Source: an uncultured Alistipes sp. (GTDB taxonomy: Bacteria; Bacteroidota; Bacteroidia; Bacteroidales; Rikenellaceae). Taken from it: DNA of 5,741 bases. The DNA is taken from NCBI GenBank assembly GCA_900770585.1, contig CAAGKW010000253.1, forward strand, positions 1 to 5,741, in the 5' to 3' direction. The position numbers and the translations under genes are program-made. Position 1 is the first letter of the stretch, and the number at the start of each line of letters is the position of its first letter. The notes beneath the pieces were generated by a model. That model saw only the letters and a program-made list of their open reading frames with translations. It had not been told where the DNA came from and made no database searches. Of this stretch, positions 1 to 5,298 are shown piece by piece.

Positions 1-27
1 AAAAAAACCGCACCCCGAAGGGCACGG
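1..27 (-). terminator. Factor-independent terminator of the small membrane protein gene
   Basis: Read on the minus strand, an 8-bp stem (CCGTGCCC paired with GGGTGCGG, two G-T wobbles) with a TTCG loop runs straight into seven T residues at the window edge. It begins 26 nt after the stop codon of the membrane protein gene and is the natural end of that transcript. The T run may continue past the left edge. Confidence 0.8.
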
Positions 28-52
28 CTTAACATTGAGTTTTGTTTCGGGT

Positions 53-469
53 TTAGAACAGCTTGACAATCTCAAAGCAGAACCAAACTGCCGAGCCGAC
101 AAAGATCAGGAGGCAGAACGCCAAAAATCCGATCCACATTTTCGACACACGGCGGGTTTCGCGCCACACCTTATAGAGTCCGCGCAGACCCTGGAAACCT
201 CCGACCAGACCCCACGTCGTGACCCACACGTTCCACATCTTGGCGAAGGCCGCAAAAGCTGACTTCGGCTCGGGCAGAAGGTACCACACGATAGCTGTCG
301 CAGCCAGAATCAACACCGTAAGCGTCAGCAACTTAGGCCAACCTTTCGTGTAACCCTCTTTGATTTTTGCCCAATTCCACTCGTCGGCATACAGGTTTGT
401 CCAATCAAAAAAGAATTTGGTCGCAACGACCAACAAAAGCGTCAATGCTGCAATTAAAACGATTGTCAT
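53..469 (-). CDS. Small tryptophan-rich integral membrane protein, function unknown
   Basis: A 138-residue protein I do not recognise. Hydrophobic stretches at about residues 2-20, 46-65 and 112-133 look like membrane helices; a weaker one at about 78-98 could be a fourth. There is no lipobox, cleavable signal peptide or catalytic motif. The loop at 21-45 (acidic and aromatic, ending Lys-Gly-Trp-Pro-Lys) and the basic stretch at 95-110 (RGLYKVWRETRRVSK) are probably cytoplasmic or interfacial. Eleven of 138 residues are tryptophan, which is high. The ATG at 467-469 is preceded closely by GAGGAA, and a TAnnTTTG promoter box lies about 30 nt upstream, giving a short leader. A terminator follows the stop, so it appears to be transcribed alone. 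It is accepted as real because promoter, ORF and terminator fit together and the hydrophobic pattern is coherent; its role is open. Confidence 0.75.
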   Translation of the reverse strand: MTIVLIAALTLLLVVATKFFFDWTNLYADEWNWAKIKEGYTKGWPKLLTLTVLILAATAIVWYLLPEPKSAFAAFAKMWNVWVTTWGLVGGFQGLRGLYKVWRETRRVSKMWIGFLAFCLLIFVGSAVWFCFEIVKLF

Positions 470-497
470 CTTCCTCAGAAATTTAAGTTATCGACTA

Positions 498-505
498 CAA
501 AGGTA
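498..505 (-). promoter_or_regulatory. Bacteroidetes -7 promoter box for the membrane protein gene
   Basis: The minus strand reads TACCTTTG, a perfect match to the Bacteroidetes housekeeping -7 consensus TAnnTTTG. The expected start of transcription is near 490, a leader of roughly 20 nt before the ATG at 469. No good TTTG -33 box occurs at the usual 19-21 nt spacing; the nearest TTTG is 12 nt upstream of the box. The call rests on the -7 element and its position. Confidence 0.6.
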
Positions 506-583
506 AAAATAATTTTGCAAAAACGGTTTAACGAACGGCAAAATTCACTCGGCGCGGGCAGCCACGAGGAGGAGATACAAAAC

Positions 584-612
584 AAAAAAAGGTTGACCTT
601 TCGATCAACCTT
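584..612 (-). terminator. Factor-independent terminator of tRNA-Leu
   Basis: On the minus strand a perfect 8-bp stem (AAGGTTGA with TCAACCTT, loop TCGAAAGG) is followed by an uninterrupted run of T. It starts 6 nt after the tRNA 3' end, so the tRNA is a single-gene transcript that does not read into the membrane protein gene. Confidence 0.92.
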
Positions 613-617
613 CGTAG

Positions 618-699
618 TGCCCAGGACAGGAATCGAACCTGCACGCCTTTCGACACACGCACCTGAAACGTGCGCGTCTACCAGTTCCGCCACCTGGGC
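618..699 (-). tRNA. tRNA-Leu, anticodon CAG
   Basis: An 82-nt class II tRNA on the minus strand, reading CUG codons. The acceptor stem is a perfect 7 bp (GCCCAGG with CCTGGGC) with discriminator A. The D stem is GCG/CGC around GAACTGGTAGA. The anticodon stem CACGT/GCGTG closes with a T-G wobble, and the loop TTCAGGT places anticodon CAG at 663-665 with G37. The long variable arm (13 nt) forms a 3-bp stem with a GAAA loop, as expected for leucine. The T arm has loop TTCGATT and a 5-bp stem with one G-T wobble. The 3' CCA is not encoded and must be added after transcription. It has its own promoter and terminator. Serine and tyrosine isoacceptors share the long arm, but the CAG anticodon and leucine-like D arm settle the identity. 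Confidence 0.96.
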
Positions 700-733
700 G
701 TGAAACTTAGAACTTTCGTTCAGTTTGCGGGTG

Positions 734-766
734 CAAAGATACGTAAAAAATTATGAAACCTCCAAA
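734..766 (-). promoter_or_regulatory. Bacteroidetes -33/-7 promoter of tRNA-Leu
   Basis: The minus strand carries TTTG (763-766), a 21-nt spacer, then TATCTTTG (734-741). Both boxes match the Bacteroidetes consensus TTTG-N19-21-TAnnTTTG. Transcription should start near 727, about 28 nt before the mature tRNA 5' end at 699. This is the best promoter match in the window and supports the taxonomic assignment. Confidence 0.82.
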
Positions 767-774
767 TCTTTTTT

Positions 775-782
775 TATATTTG
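775..782 (+). promoter_or_regulatory. Bacteroidetes -7 promoter box for the secreted esterase
   Basis: TATATTTG matches TAnnTTTG exactly on the plus strand. Transcription would start near 789, leaving a leader of about 26 nt before the ATG at 815. The -33 position carries only a weak TATG-like match (752-755). The stretch is shared with the divergent tRNA promoter: the two -7 boxes lie about 34 nt apart on opposite strands. Confidence 0.6.
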
Positions 783-814
783 CTGAAAATTTATTCAAAA
801 AACTGCAAATAACT

Positions 815-1666
815 ATGCGTAAAACACTCTTTTCTCTCATTGCGTCAGTGCTTTTCGTGACGGCAGCATCGGCTCAGAGCCGCATCGAGGAGCTGACCGT
901 ACATAGCGAAATTCTGAACACCGACAAGACCTATTCGGTCTATCTGCCCGACGGCTACGACACCGCAACCGAGCGCTTCCCCGTGCTCTACCTGCTGCAC
1001 GGCGCCTTCGGCCAGGACAACAATTGGCACAAAATGGGTAACCTCCAAGCACAGGCCGACGAGGCTATCAAGGAGGGTCGCGTGCGCCCGATGATCGTGG
1101 TTATGCCCGACGCTCGCGGTACGGCCGAGAACCTCGCAGGCGAGAATATGGGTTACTTCAACGTCGAGGGCTGGAACTACGAGGATTTCTTCTTCCAGGA
1201 GTTCATTCCCCATATCGACGCAACCCTCAAAACCCTGAGCGACAAGGAGAACCGCGCCATCGCAGGTCTGTCGATGGGTGGTGGTGGCTCGGTGGTTTAC
1301 GGCCAGCGTCACCCCGAGATGTTCGGTGCAGTCTATTCGGTCAGCGGTCTGCTCGACAATTTCCCCAAGAACAGCGTTTCGAAGTCGTATGCCGTTCCGT
1401 TCCTGTGGTCGGTTGTTCGCACCTCGCCCGTCGAGTTCCTGCAAACGGCTAAGCCCGCTCAGATCGAGGCTCTGCGCACGATTCGTTGGTTCGTCGATTG
1501 TGGCGACACCGACTTCCTGATCCGCCCCAACTTGAACTTTTTCAGCGAGATGATGCGCGCAGGTGTTCCGATGGAGTTCCGCGTACGCGACGGTGCTCAC
1601 TCGTGGAAATATTGGACCTCGGCCGTGCCGATGATCCTCGAACACTCGTTCCCCGTGAAGAAATAA
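815..1666 (+). CDS. Secreted alpha/beta-hydrolase esterase (esterase D / feruloyl esterase-like, PF00756 type)
   Basis: A 283-residue hydrolase, predicted to be exported to the periplasm. The chosen start gives a classic signal peptide (MRKTLFSLIASVLFVTAASA, cut before Gln21); an upstream TTG at 725 in the same frame would add 30 residues, lies upstream of the promoter box and would bury the signal. The oxyanion-hole region is LLHGAFG (about 60-66). The nucleophile is Ser153 in the elbow GLSMGG (151-156). The acid is probably Asp231 or Asp233 in DCGDTDFL, and His262 in DGAHSWKYW completes the triad. Length and motif order fit the putative-esterase family that includes S-formylglutathione hydrolase, feruloyl and acetylxylan esterases and antigen 85. 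The signal peptide argues against a cytoplasmic formylglutathione hydrolase. Its substrate is undetermined; an ester on a glycan or plant-derived compound is plausible in a gut bacterium but only inferred. It is monocistronic, with its own promoter box and terminator. Confidence 0.92.
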   Translation: MRKTLFSLIASVLFVTAASAQSRIEELTVHSEILNTDKTYSVYLPDGYDTATERFPVLYLLHGAFGQDNNWHKMGNLQAQADEAIKEGRVRPMIVVMPDARGTAENLAGENMGYFNVEGWNYEDFFFQEFIPHIDATLKTLSDKENRAIAGLSMGGGGSVVYGQRHPEMFGAVYSVSGLLDNFPKNSVSKSYAVPFLWSVVRTSPVEFLQTAKPAQIEALRTIRWFVDCGDTDFLIRPNLNFFSEMMRAGVPMEFRVRDGAHSWKYWTSAVPMILEHSFPVKK

Positions 1667-1685
1667 TCGCACCAGCGATAACCAC

Positions 1686-1715
1686 AAAACCGCACTCTTT
1701 CGGGTGCGGTTTTTT
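1686..1715 (+). terminator. Factor-independent terminator of the esterase gene
   Basis: The stem AAAACCGCAC with GTGCGGTTTT, extendable by a T-G and a C-G pair to leave a TTTC loop, is followed by T residues to 1715. It begins 20 nt after the stop codon. The A-tract opposite the T run could also support some termination from the other strand. The GC core resembles the terminator at 1-27. Confidence 0.9.
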
Positions 1716-1751
1716 GTTGTTCACAATTTATTTTTGCTAACAATGAGTGCG

Positions 1752-1819
1752 CACCTTCGTGGGCTGGGGCGGTCGCCCGTAGGGCGAGCCCACGAAGGTG
1801 GACGATTTCTGCGAAATCG
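1752..1819 (+). repeat. Two-part palindromic element, copy E1
   Basis: The outer stem is 14 bp and perfect: CACCTTCGTGGGCT (1752-1765) with its complement at 1787-1800. Inside are an 8-nt unpaired G-rich bulge GGGGCGGT (1766-1773) and an inner hairpin CGCCC-GTA-GGGCG (1774-1786) that abuts the 3' outer arm. Two nt further is a second hairpin, CGATTTC-TGC-GAAATCG (1803-1819). Copies of the same design occur at 5299-5365 (opposite orientation) and 3560-3630. This copy lies between the two terminators of convergent genes, so it should not be part of either main mRNA. No T run follows it. It resembles REP-type dispersed palindromes in size and placement; I cannot match it to a named family. Confidence 0.85.
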
Positions 1820-1841
1820 CGCAAAATAATCTTCTATAAAC

Positions 1842-1869
1842 AAAAAAGCCACGCTCTCAGGCATGGCTT
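1842..1869 (-). terminator. Factor-independent terminator of the aminopeptidase P gene
   Basis: On the minus strand AAGCCATGC pairs with GCGTGGCTT (9 bp, one wobble) around a CTGAGA loop and is followed by a T run. It starts 25 nt after the stop codon at 1895-1897. It faces the esterase terminator, so the convergent genes are insulated from each other. Confidence 0.9.
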
Positions 1870-1894
1870 AATTGCAAAAAAGGCGAATTGGGAT

Positions 1895-3289
1895 CTATCG
1901 CGCCATAAACTCTTCGAGCTCGGCAACCGTAACGGGGATCTTCTTGCTACCGATGATGCGGCAACCGCCCTCAGTTACAAGCAGATCGTCCTCGATACGA
2001 ATACCACCGAAGTCGCGGTAGCTCTCCAAACGATCGTAGTTCACAATGCCCGAATACTTACCCTCGGCGCGGCACTTGTCGATCAGCGCGGGAATGAAAT
2101 AGATACCCGGCTCGTCGCTCAACACCGTACCCTTGCGCAGACGCCACGTCGCGCGGTGGAGGCACGTAGCCGACTGCGCCGCACGCTCAGCCACCTGCGA
2201 GTAGTCGAAACTACGCTCGCCGATGTTCTCGCAATCGTGCACATCAAGACCGATACCGTGACCCAGACCGTGGGGCATAAACATCGTCATTGCGCCCGCC
2301 TCGACAGCGTCCTCAGCCGAGCCATTGATCAGTCCGATCGAGCGAAGTCCCTCAGCCAGCGACAGATAGGCCGCACGATGAACCTCGGTCATATACATCA
2401 TTTCTGGGCGCACGATCTTGGCGATGTGGTCGTGAGCCGCCAGCACGATCTCATAAATTTCGCGCTGTTTCTGGGTGAATTTACCGCTCACGGGGTAGGT
2501 ACGCGTGTGGTCCGAGATGTAGTTCATCAGGTTCTCACCACCGCAGTCAACCAACAGCAGGCGACCATTTTCGAGCACACCCTCCGAGTTGAGATTGTGC
2601 AACGTCTCGCCGTGCTGCGACACGATCGACGGGAACGACACACCGAGGCCCATCGACTTGGCAATACCCTCGATCCGACCCGCAATTTCGCGCTCGATAA
2701 CACCCTCACGGCACATCTTCATCGCTGCTGTATGCATCTCATAACCAATCAGAAAGGCATTCTCTAACTGCTCAACCTCCTCGTCACTCTTCACCTCGCG
2801 CATCTCCGCTACGGCAAACATCAGATCGATCGACTTATGCTCGTGCAACATCTCGATACCCAGACCGAGCAACGACGAAATCAACATCTTCGACTCGCCA
2901 CGATAGGGGGGCAGATAGTGCACACGACGATTCAACGACACCGCCTTGCGCATCGCCGGAGCGAGCTCCGCAAGAGGTGCGGTCTTCGCCACGCCCACCT
3001 GCGCACCAAGCTCAGCCACAGCAGGTTGCGGACCTGTCCAGATGATATCCTCGACCGTGAAATCGTCGCCATAGAGCGTCGCCTCGCCCGTCTCGGCATC
3101 GATCACACCCACCATCGAGGGCATATTCAGTCCGAAAAAGTAGAGGAACGTCGAGTCCTGACGGAAATAGTAAGCATTGTTGGGATAGTTGTTCGGCGAG
3201 GGCATATTACCCGGAAGCAGGATCAACCCCTTGCCAATTCTGCGGCAGAGCTCTGCACGTCGTGCCGCATAGGTGTTTGCGCTGAACAT
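1895..3289 (-). CDS. pepP: Xaa-Pro aminopeptidase (aminopeptidase P, M24B family)
   Basis: A 464-residue cytoplasmic metallopeptidase that removes an N-terminal residue preceding proline. The N-terminal domain (about 1-150) is the aminopeptidase P type, with GLILLPGN and YYFRQDSTFLYFFGL. The pita-bread catalytic domain follows (about 165-460). All five metal ligands of the M24 family can be placed: Asp248 (LVDCGG), Asp260 (SDHTRTYP), His344 (HGLGHGIGLDVHD), Glu393 (SDEPGIYF) and Glu433 (RIEDDLLVT). His340 and His351 match the substrate-side histidines of E. coli PepP. Length is close to the 441 residues of E. coli PepP. The start codon is followed by a normal N-terminus with no signal peptide. 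No perfect TAnnTTTG box was found just upstream; the 368-bp gap before it is filled with hairpin repeats. Family assignment is very secure; which peptides it processes is not visible. Confidence 0.95.
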   Translation of the reverse strand: MFSANTYAARRAELCRRIGKGLILLPGNMPSPNNYPNNAYYFRQDSTFLYFFGLNMPSMVGVIDAETGEATLYGDDFTVEDIIWTGPQPAVAELGAQVGVAKTAPLAELAPAMRKAVSLNRRVHYLPPYRGESKMLISSLLGLGIEMLHEHKSIDLMFAVAEMREVKSDEEVEQLENAFLIGYEMHTAAMKMCREGVIEREIAGRIEGIAKSMGLGVSFPSIVSQHGETLHNLNSEGVLENGRLLLVDCGGENLMNYISDHTRTYPVSGKFTQKQREIYEIVLAAHDHIAKIVRPEMMYMTEVHRAAYLSLAEGLRSIGLINGSAEDAVEAGAMTMFMPHGLGHGIGLDVHDCENIGERSFDYSQVAERAAQSATCLHRATWRLRKGTVLSDEPGIYFIPALIDKCRAEGKYSGIVNYDRLESYRDFGGIRIEDDLLVTEGGCRIIGSKKIPVTVAELEEFMAR

Positions 3290-3304
3290 AGTTTTGGTTC
3301 TTTA

Positions 3305-3468
3305 TATTAGTTATACGTTTAATTATCCTTATTTATACCTTTATCTCGAAGCTCCGCCGCCGTGGGCGGCGAGGGTAATTCTGACCCCTCCCTAAATCCC
3401 TCCCTCAGGGAGGGACTTGGTCGCTTGCGCTCCGAGGGTGAAGCGAGCGAGGTAGTGGTTATTGTTTC
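3305..3468. repeat. Hairpin-rich ~162-bp unit D1 (complete) upstream of pepP
   Basis: The unit starts with an AT-rich segment containing TACGTTTAAT (3314-3323). Hairpin 1 is CGCCGCC-GTG-GGCGGCG (core 3355-3371, extendable to 3352-3373). The linker AATTCTGACCC (3377-3387) follows, then hairpin 2, a perfect 8-bp stem TCCCTCCC-TCA-GGGAGGGA (3397-3415). A weaker 6-bp pairing, TCGCTT with AAGCGA (3421-3446), ends it. A second copy starts 164 bp later. The same order of hairpin, linker and TCA-loop hairpin occurs in the units at 4903-5298. The unit begins 15 bp upstream of the pepP start codon and would lie in its leader if transcription starts further away. Confidence 0.8.
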
Positions 3469-3559
3469 TATTAGTTATACGTTTAATTTACGTTTCGTTA
3501 TACCTTAACCTCGAAGCTCCGCCGCCGTGGGCGGCGAGGGTAATCACCCCCTCTCAAAT
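3469..3559. repeat. Hairpin-rich unit D2, truncated after hairpin 1
   Basis: This repeats the first half of D1: TATTAGTTATACGTTTAATT at its start, a diverged AT-rich stretch, then an identical block of about 26 nt containing hairpin 1 (core 3520-3536) and GAGGGTAAT. Similarity to D1 ends there; instead of hairpins 2 and 3 comes a short C-rich stretch and then palindromic element E3. The AT-rich part has diverged more than the hairpin block. Confidence 0.8.
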
Positions 3560-3630
3560 CCAATTTCTGCGGCTGCGGGGGTCGGCCTTCGGCCGAGCCG
3601 CTGAAATTGGGCAGTTTTAGCTAAAACTGC
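3560..3630 (+). repeat. Two-part palindromic element, copy E3
   Basis: The outer stem is CCAATTTCTGCGGCT (3560-3574) with 3596-3610: 15 positions, 14 paired, one T-T mismatch. The 8-nt bulge is GCGGGGGT (3575-3582) and the inner hairpin is CGGCC-TTC-GGCCG (3583-3595). It is followed at once by a perfect 20-bp palindrome (3611-3630, half-site GCAGTTTTAG), which takes the place of the second hairpin of E1 and E2. The primary sequence differs from E1 and E2 over most of the outer stem, but order, bulge length and stem sizes agree. It ends 27 bp from the stop of the U32 gene, so the U32 transcript probably runs into it. No T run follows on either side, so it is not a standard terminator. Confidence 0.8.
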
Positions 3631-3657
3631 CGATTGTCAATCATTTCGGACTCTCGC

Positions 3658-4902
3658 CTACTCACTCTCGACAAACTTATACATCTTGTCGCCACGGCGC
3701 ACCTCGCGTTCGGTTTTGACCGAGCAGAAGACACCCTGCACCGCCACATCAGCCTCTCGCTCAGCAACGTAGGGCACCACATCGTGTTGCTCAACCACGC
3801 CCGTCTTTTCGCCCAGGAAGAAGACCGTGCTACCTCGCTCCAACGGCGACGCCTCGACCAGAATCTCGGCCACCGAAATGCGCTTGAAGAAGTTGGTCAC
3901 CTTGCCCACAAAGACCTTGCGACGCGTTGCCGACGAGCCGTAACGCTCGCTATGCTCGGCCGCGGGCTTGCCCAGATAGTAACCGCCCCAGAAACCGCGA
4001 TTGAAGACCTCGGCCAGCTGTTCGCGCAACTGCTCGGCCGCCTCGGGGGTGTATTCGCCTGCCTCGATCATACGCAGTGCGCGGTCGTAGCACTCCACCA
4101 CGCGCTTGACATATTCGCCACCGCGCGCACGGCCCTCGATCTTCAAAACACGCACGCCGGCATTGATAAACTTATCGAGGAAATCGATGGTACACAGATC
4201 CTTAGGCGACAGAATCCACTGCCCCTCGGTATCGAGTTGAGCGCCCGTTTCGCGGTCGGTGAGCGTGTAGCTGCGACGGCAGATCTGGCGGCACGCACCT
4301 CGATTGGCCGAGCAACCCGTCTCGTGCAGACTCAGGTAGCACTTGCCCGAAACGGCCATACACAGCGCACCGTGAGCAAACATCTCGATACGGATCTTCT
4401 CGCCCGACGGGCCGCAGATATTTCGCTCCTCGATGGCGCGGTGGATCGACGCCACCTGCTCCAACGACAACTCTCGCGCCAGCACCGTCACGTCGGCCCA
4501 CTGCGCATAGAACTCCAACGCTTCGCTATTCGAGATGTTGAGCTGGGTCGAGAGGTGGATCTCCACCCCGCGCGAACGGGCATAGAGGATCACCGACTGG
4601 TCGGCCGCGATGATAGCATCGACCTTTGCCGCCGCTGCGCGATCGACCACGGCGTGCATCTGCTCGATCTCGTTATCGTAGATTATGGTATTGACTGTCA
4701 GATAGGCTTTTACACCCGCCTCGTGAGCAATTTTGACGATCTGATCCAGGTCATCGAGCGTGAAATTGGCTGCCGACGCCGCGCGCATATTGAGCGCACC
4801 AACGCCAAAATAGACCGAGTCGGCACCCGCCTCAATCGCCGCCAACAACGACTCATACGAGCCCGCAGGCGCCATTATTTCGATATCTGTACGTTTAATC
4901 AT
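3658..4902 (-). CDS. U32 family protein, TrhP-like (putative tRNA U34 hydroxylation protein)
   Basis: A 414-residue protein of the U32 'peptidase' family. The N-terminus IEIMAPAGSYESLLAAIEAGADSVYFG is the family's usual opening of a barrel domain, which fixes the start. The U32 signature is present as EMFAHGALCMAVSGKCYLS (173-191). Cys181, Cys188, Cys204 and Cys208 (the last two in NRGACRQICRR) fit the four-cysteine set thought to bind an iron-sulfur cluster. LSPKDLCTIDFLDKFINAGVR and KIEGRARGGEYVKRVV follow. A C-terminal beta-rich domain starts near 328 (KVFVGKVTNFFKR). Length and layout fit single-module TrhP (YegQ) rather than the longer RlhA. TrhP makes 5-hydroxyuridine at tRNA wobble position 34 using prephenate; proteolysis is the older name-giving idea for the family. 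The specific role here is inferred from family only. Its first codons overlap the starting motif of the repeat units. Confidence 0.88.
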   Translation of the reverse strand: MIKRTDIEIMAPAGSYESLLAAIEAGADSVYFGVGALNMRAASAANFTLDDLDQIVKIAHEAGVKAYLTVNTIIYDNEIEQMHAVVDRAAAAKVDAIIAADQSVILYARSRGVEIHLSTQLNISNSEALEFYAQWADVTVLARELSLEQVASIHRAIEERNICGPSGEKIRIEMFAHGALCMAVSGKCYLSLHETGCSANRGACRQICRRSYTLTDRETGAQLDTEGQWILSPKDLCTIDFLDKFINAGVRVLKIEGRARGGEYVKRVVECYDRALRMIEAGEYTPEAAEQLREQLAEVFNRGFWGGYYLGKPAAEHSERYGSSATRRKVFVGKVTNFFKRISVAEILVEASPLERGSTVFFLGEKTGVVEQHDVVPYVAEREADVAVQGVFCSVKTEREVRRGDKMYKFVESE

Positions 4903-5063
4903 ATCCTTTATTCGTTACTTCAAGTCATTATAAACCTGAGCGTTAGTTATCCACGACGTACCGTCGTGATTGCAATTCAGACCCACCCCCAAACCCCCGC
5001 CTCAGGCAGGGGCTTTGCCGCGACAAGCGCGGCTCGTTGCAAGCCTTATCCTTTATGCGCTAT
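4903..5063. repeat. Hairpin-rich ~162-bp unit A (complete) upstream of the U32 gene
   Basis: The unit begins directly at the U32 start codon with ATCCTTTATTCG and an AT-rich segment. Hairpin 1 is CACGACG-TAC-CGTCGTG (4952-4968). A linker AATTCAGACCC follows. Hairpin 2 (4991-5016) pairs AAACCCC and GCC with GGC and GGGG-TTT around a TCA loop, with one C-A mismatch. Hairpin 3 is GCCGCG-ACAAG-CGCGGC (5017-5033). The tail TTGCAAGCCTTATCC leads into unit B. Shift to unit B is 161 bp. Confidence 0.85.
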
Positions 5064-5225
5064 ATCCTTTATTCGTTGTTTCAAGTTATTGTAAACCTGA
5101 AAGTTATTTTATCCACGACGTGCCGTCGTGATTGCAATTCTGACCCACCCCCAAACCCCCGCCTCAGGCAGGGGCTTTGCCGCGACAAGCGCGGCAGGTT
5201 GCAAGCCTTATCCTTTATACGTTAT
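5064..5225. repeat. Hairpin-rich ~162-bp unit B (complete)
   Basis: A near-copy of unit A with the differences concentrated in the AT-rich first 50 bp. Hairpin 1 is CACGACG-TGC-CGTCGTG (5114-5130), the linker AATTCTGACCC (5136-5146) is identical to the one in D1, hairpin 2 is at 5153-5178 and hairpin 3 at 5179-5195. The second half, from the linker to hairpin 3, is almost identical between A and B, which points to recent duplication or homogenisation. Confidence 0.87.
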
Positions 5226-5298
5226 ATCCTTTATTCGTTGTTTCAAGTCGTTGTAGACCTGAATGTTATATTATCCACGACGTGCCGTCGTACCGATT
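5226..5298. repeat. Hairpin-rich unit C, truncated after hairpin 1
   Basis: This matches the first half of units A and B: ATCCTTTATTCGTTGTTTCA, the AT-rich segment, then hairpin 1 (ACGACG-TGC-CGTCGT, 5277-5291). Hairpin 1 has lost its outermost C-G pair because the G is replaced by A at 5292. Similarity ends at about GATTGC, where element E2 begins. As with D2, the unit breaks off between hairpin 1 and the linker. Confidence 0.82.

Noticed and set aside
475..703. Open frames on both strands covering the tRNA-Leu
   Set aside because: They are translations of the tRNA, its terminator and promoter; the plus- and minus-strand versions start or end inside tRNA arms and have no coding character.
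845..1687. Minus-strand open frame of 280 codons opposite the esterase
   Set aside because: The plus-strand frame has a signal peptide and a full catalytic triad; the antisense frame has no recognisable pattern and ends in the esterase signal-peptide region.
1597..1824. Small minus-strand open frame of 75 codons across the esterase 3' end and element E1
   Set aside because: It crosses a terminator and a palindromic element, has no start signal and shows no protein-like composition.
2156..3310. Plus-strand open frames opposite pepP
   Set aside because: They are shadows of the aminopeptidase P gene, whose five metal ligands are all in place on the minus strand.
3611..3630. Palindrome as factor-independent terminator of the U32 gene
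   Set aside because: There is no loop and no T run on the downstream side (the minus strand continues with CCCAATTTC), so the usual terminator form is missing. Termination by E3 as a whole remains possible but is not shown.
3634..5094. Long plus-strand open frame of 486 codons opposite the U32 gene
   Set aside because: It is the antisense of a well-supported U32 gene; the GC-rich codons leave the opposite strand free of stops. Its protein is His/Arg-rich with no family pattern and it runs on into the repeats.
4903..5298. CRISPR array
   Set aside because: The repeat is about 162 bp, continuous and itself made of hairpins; there are no short repeats with unique spacers and no cas genes nearby.
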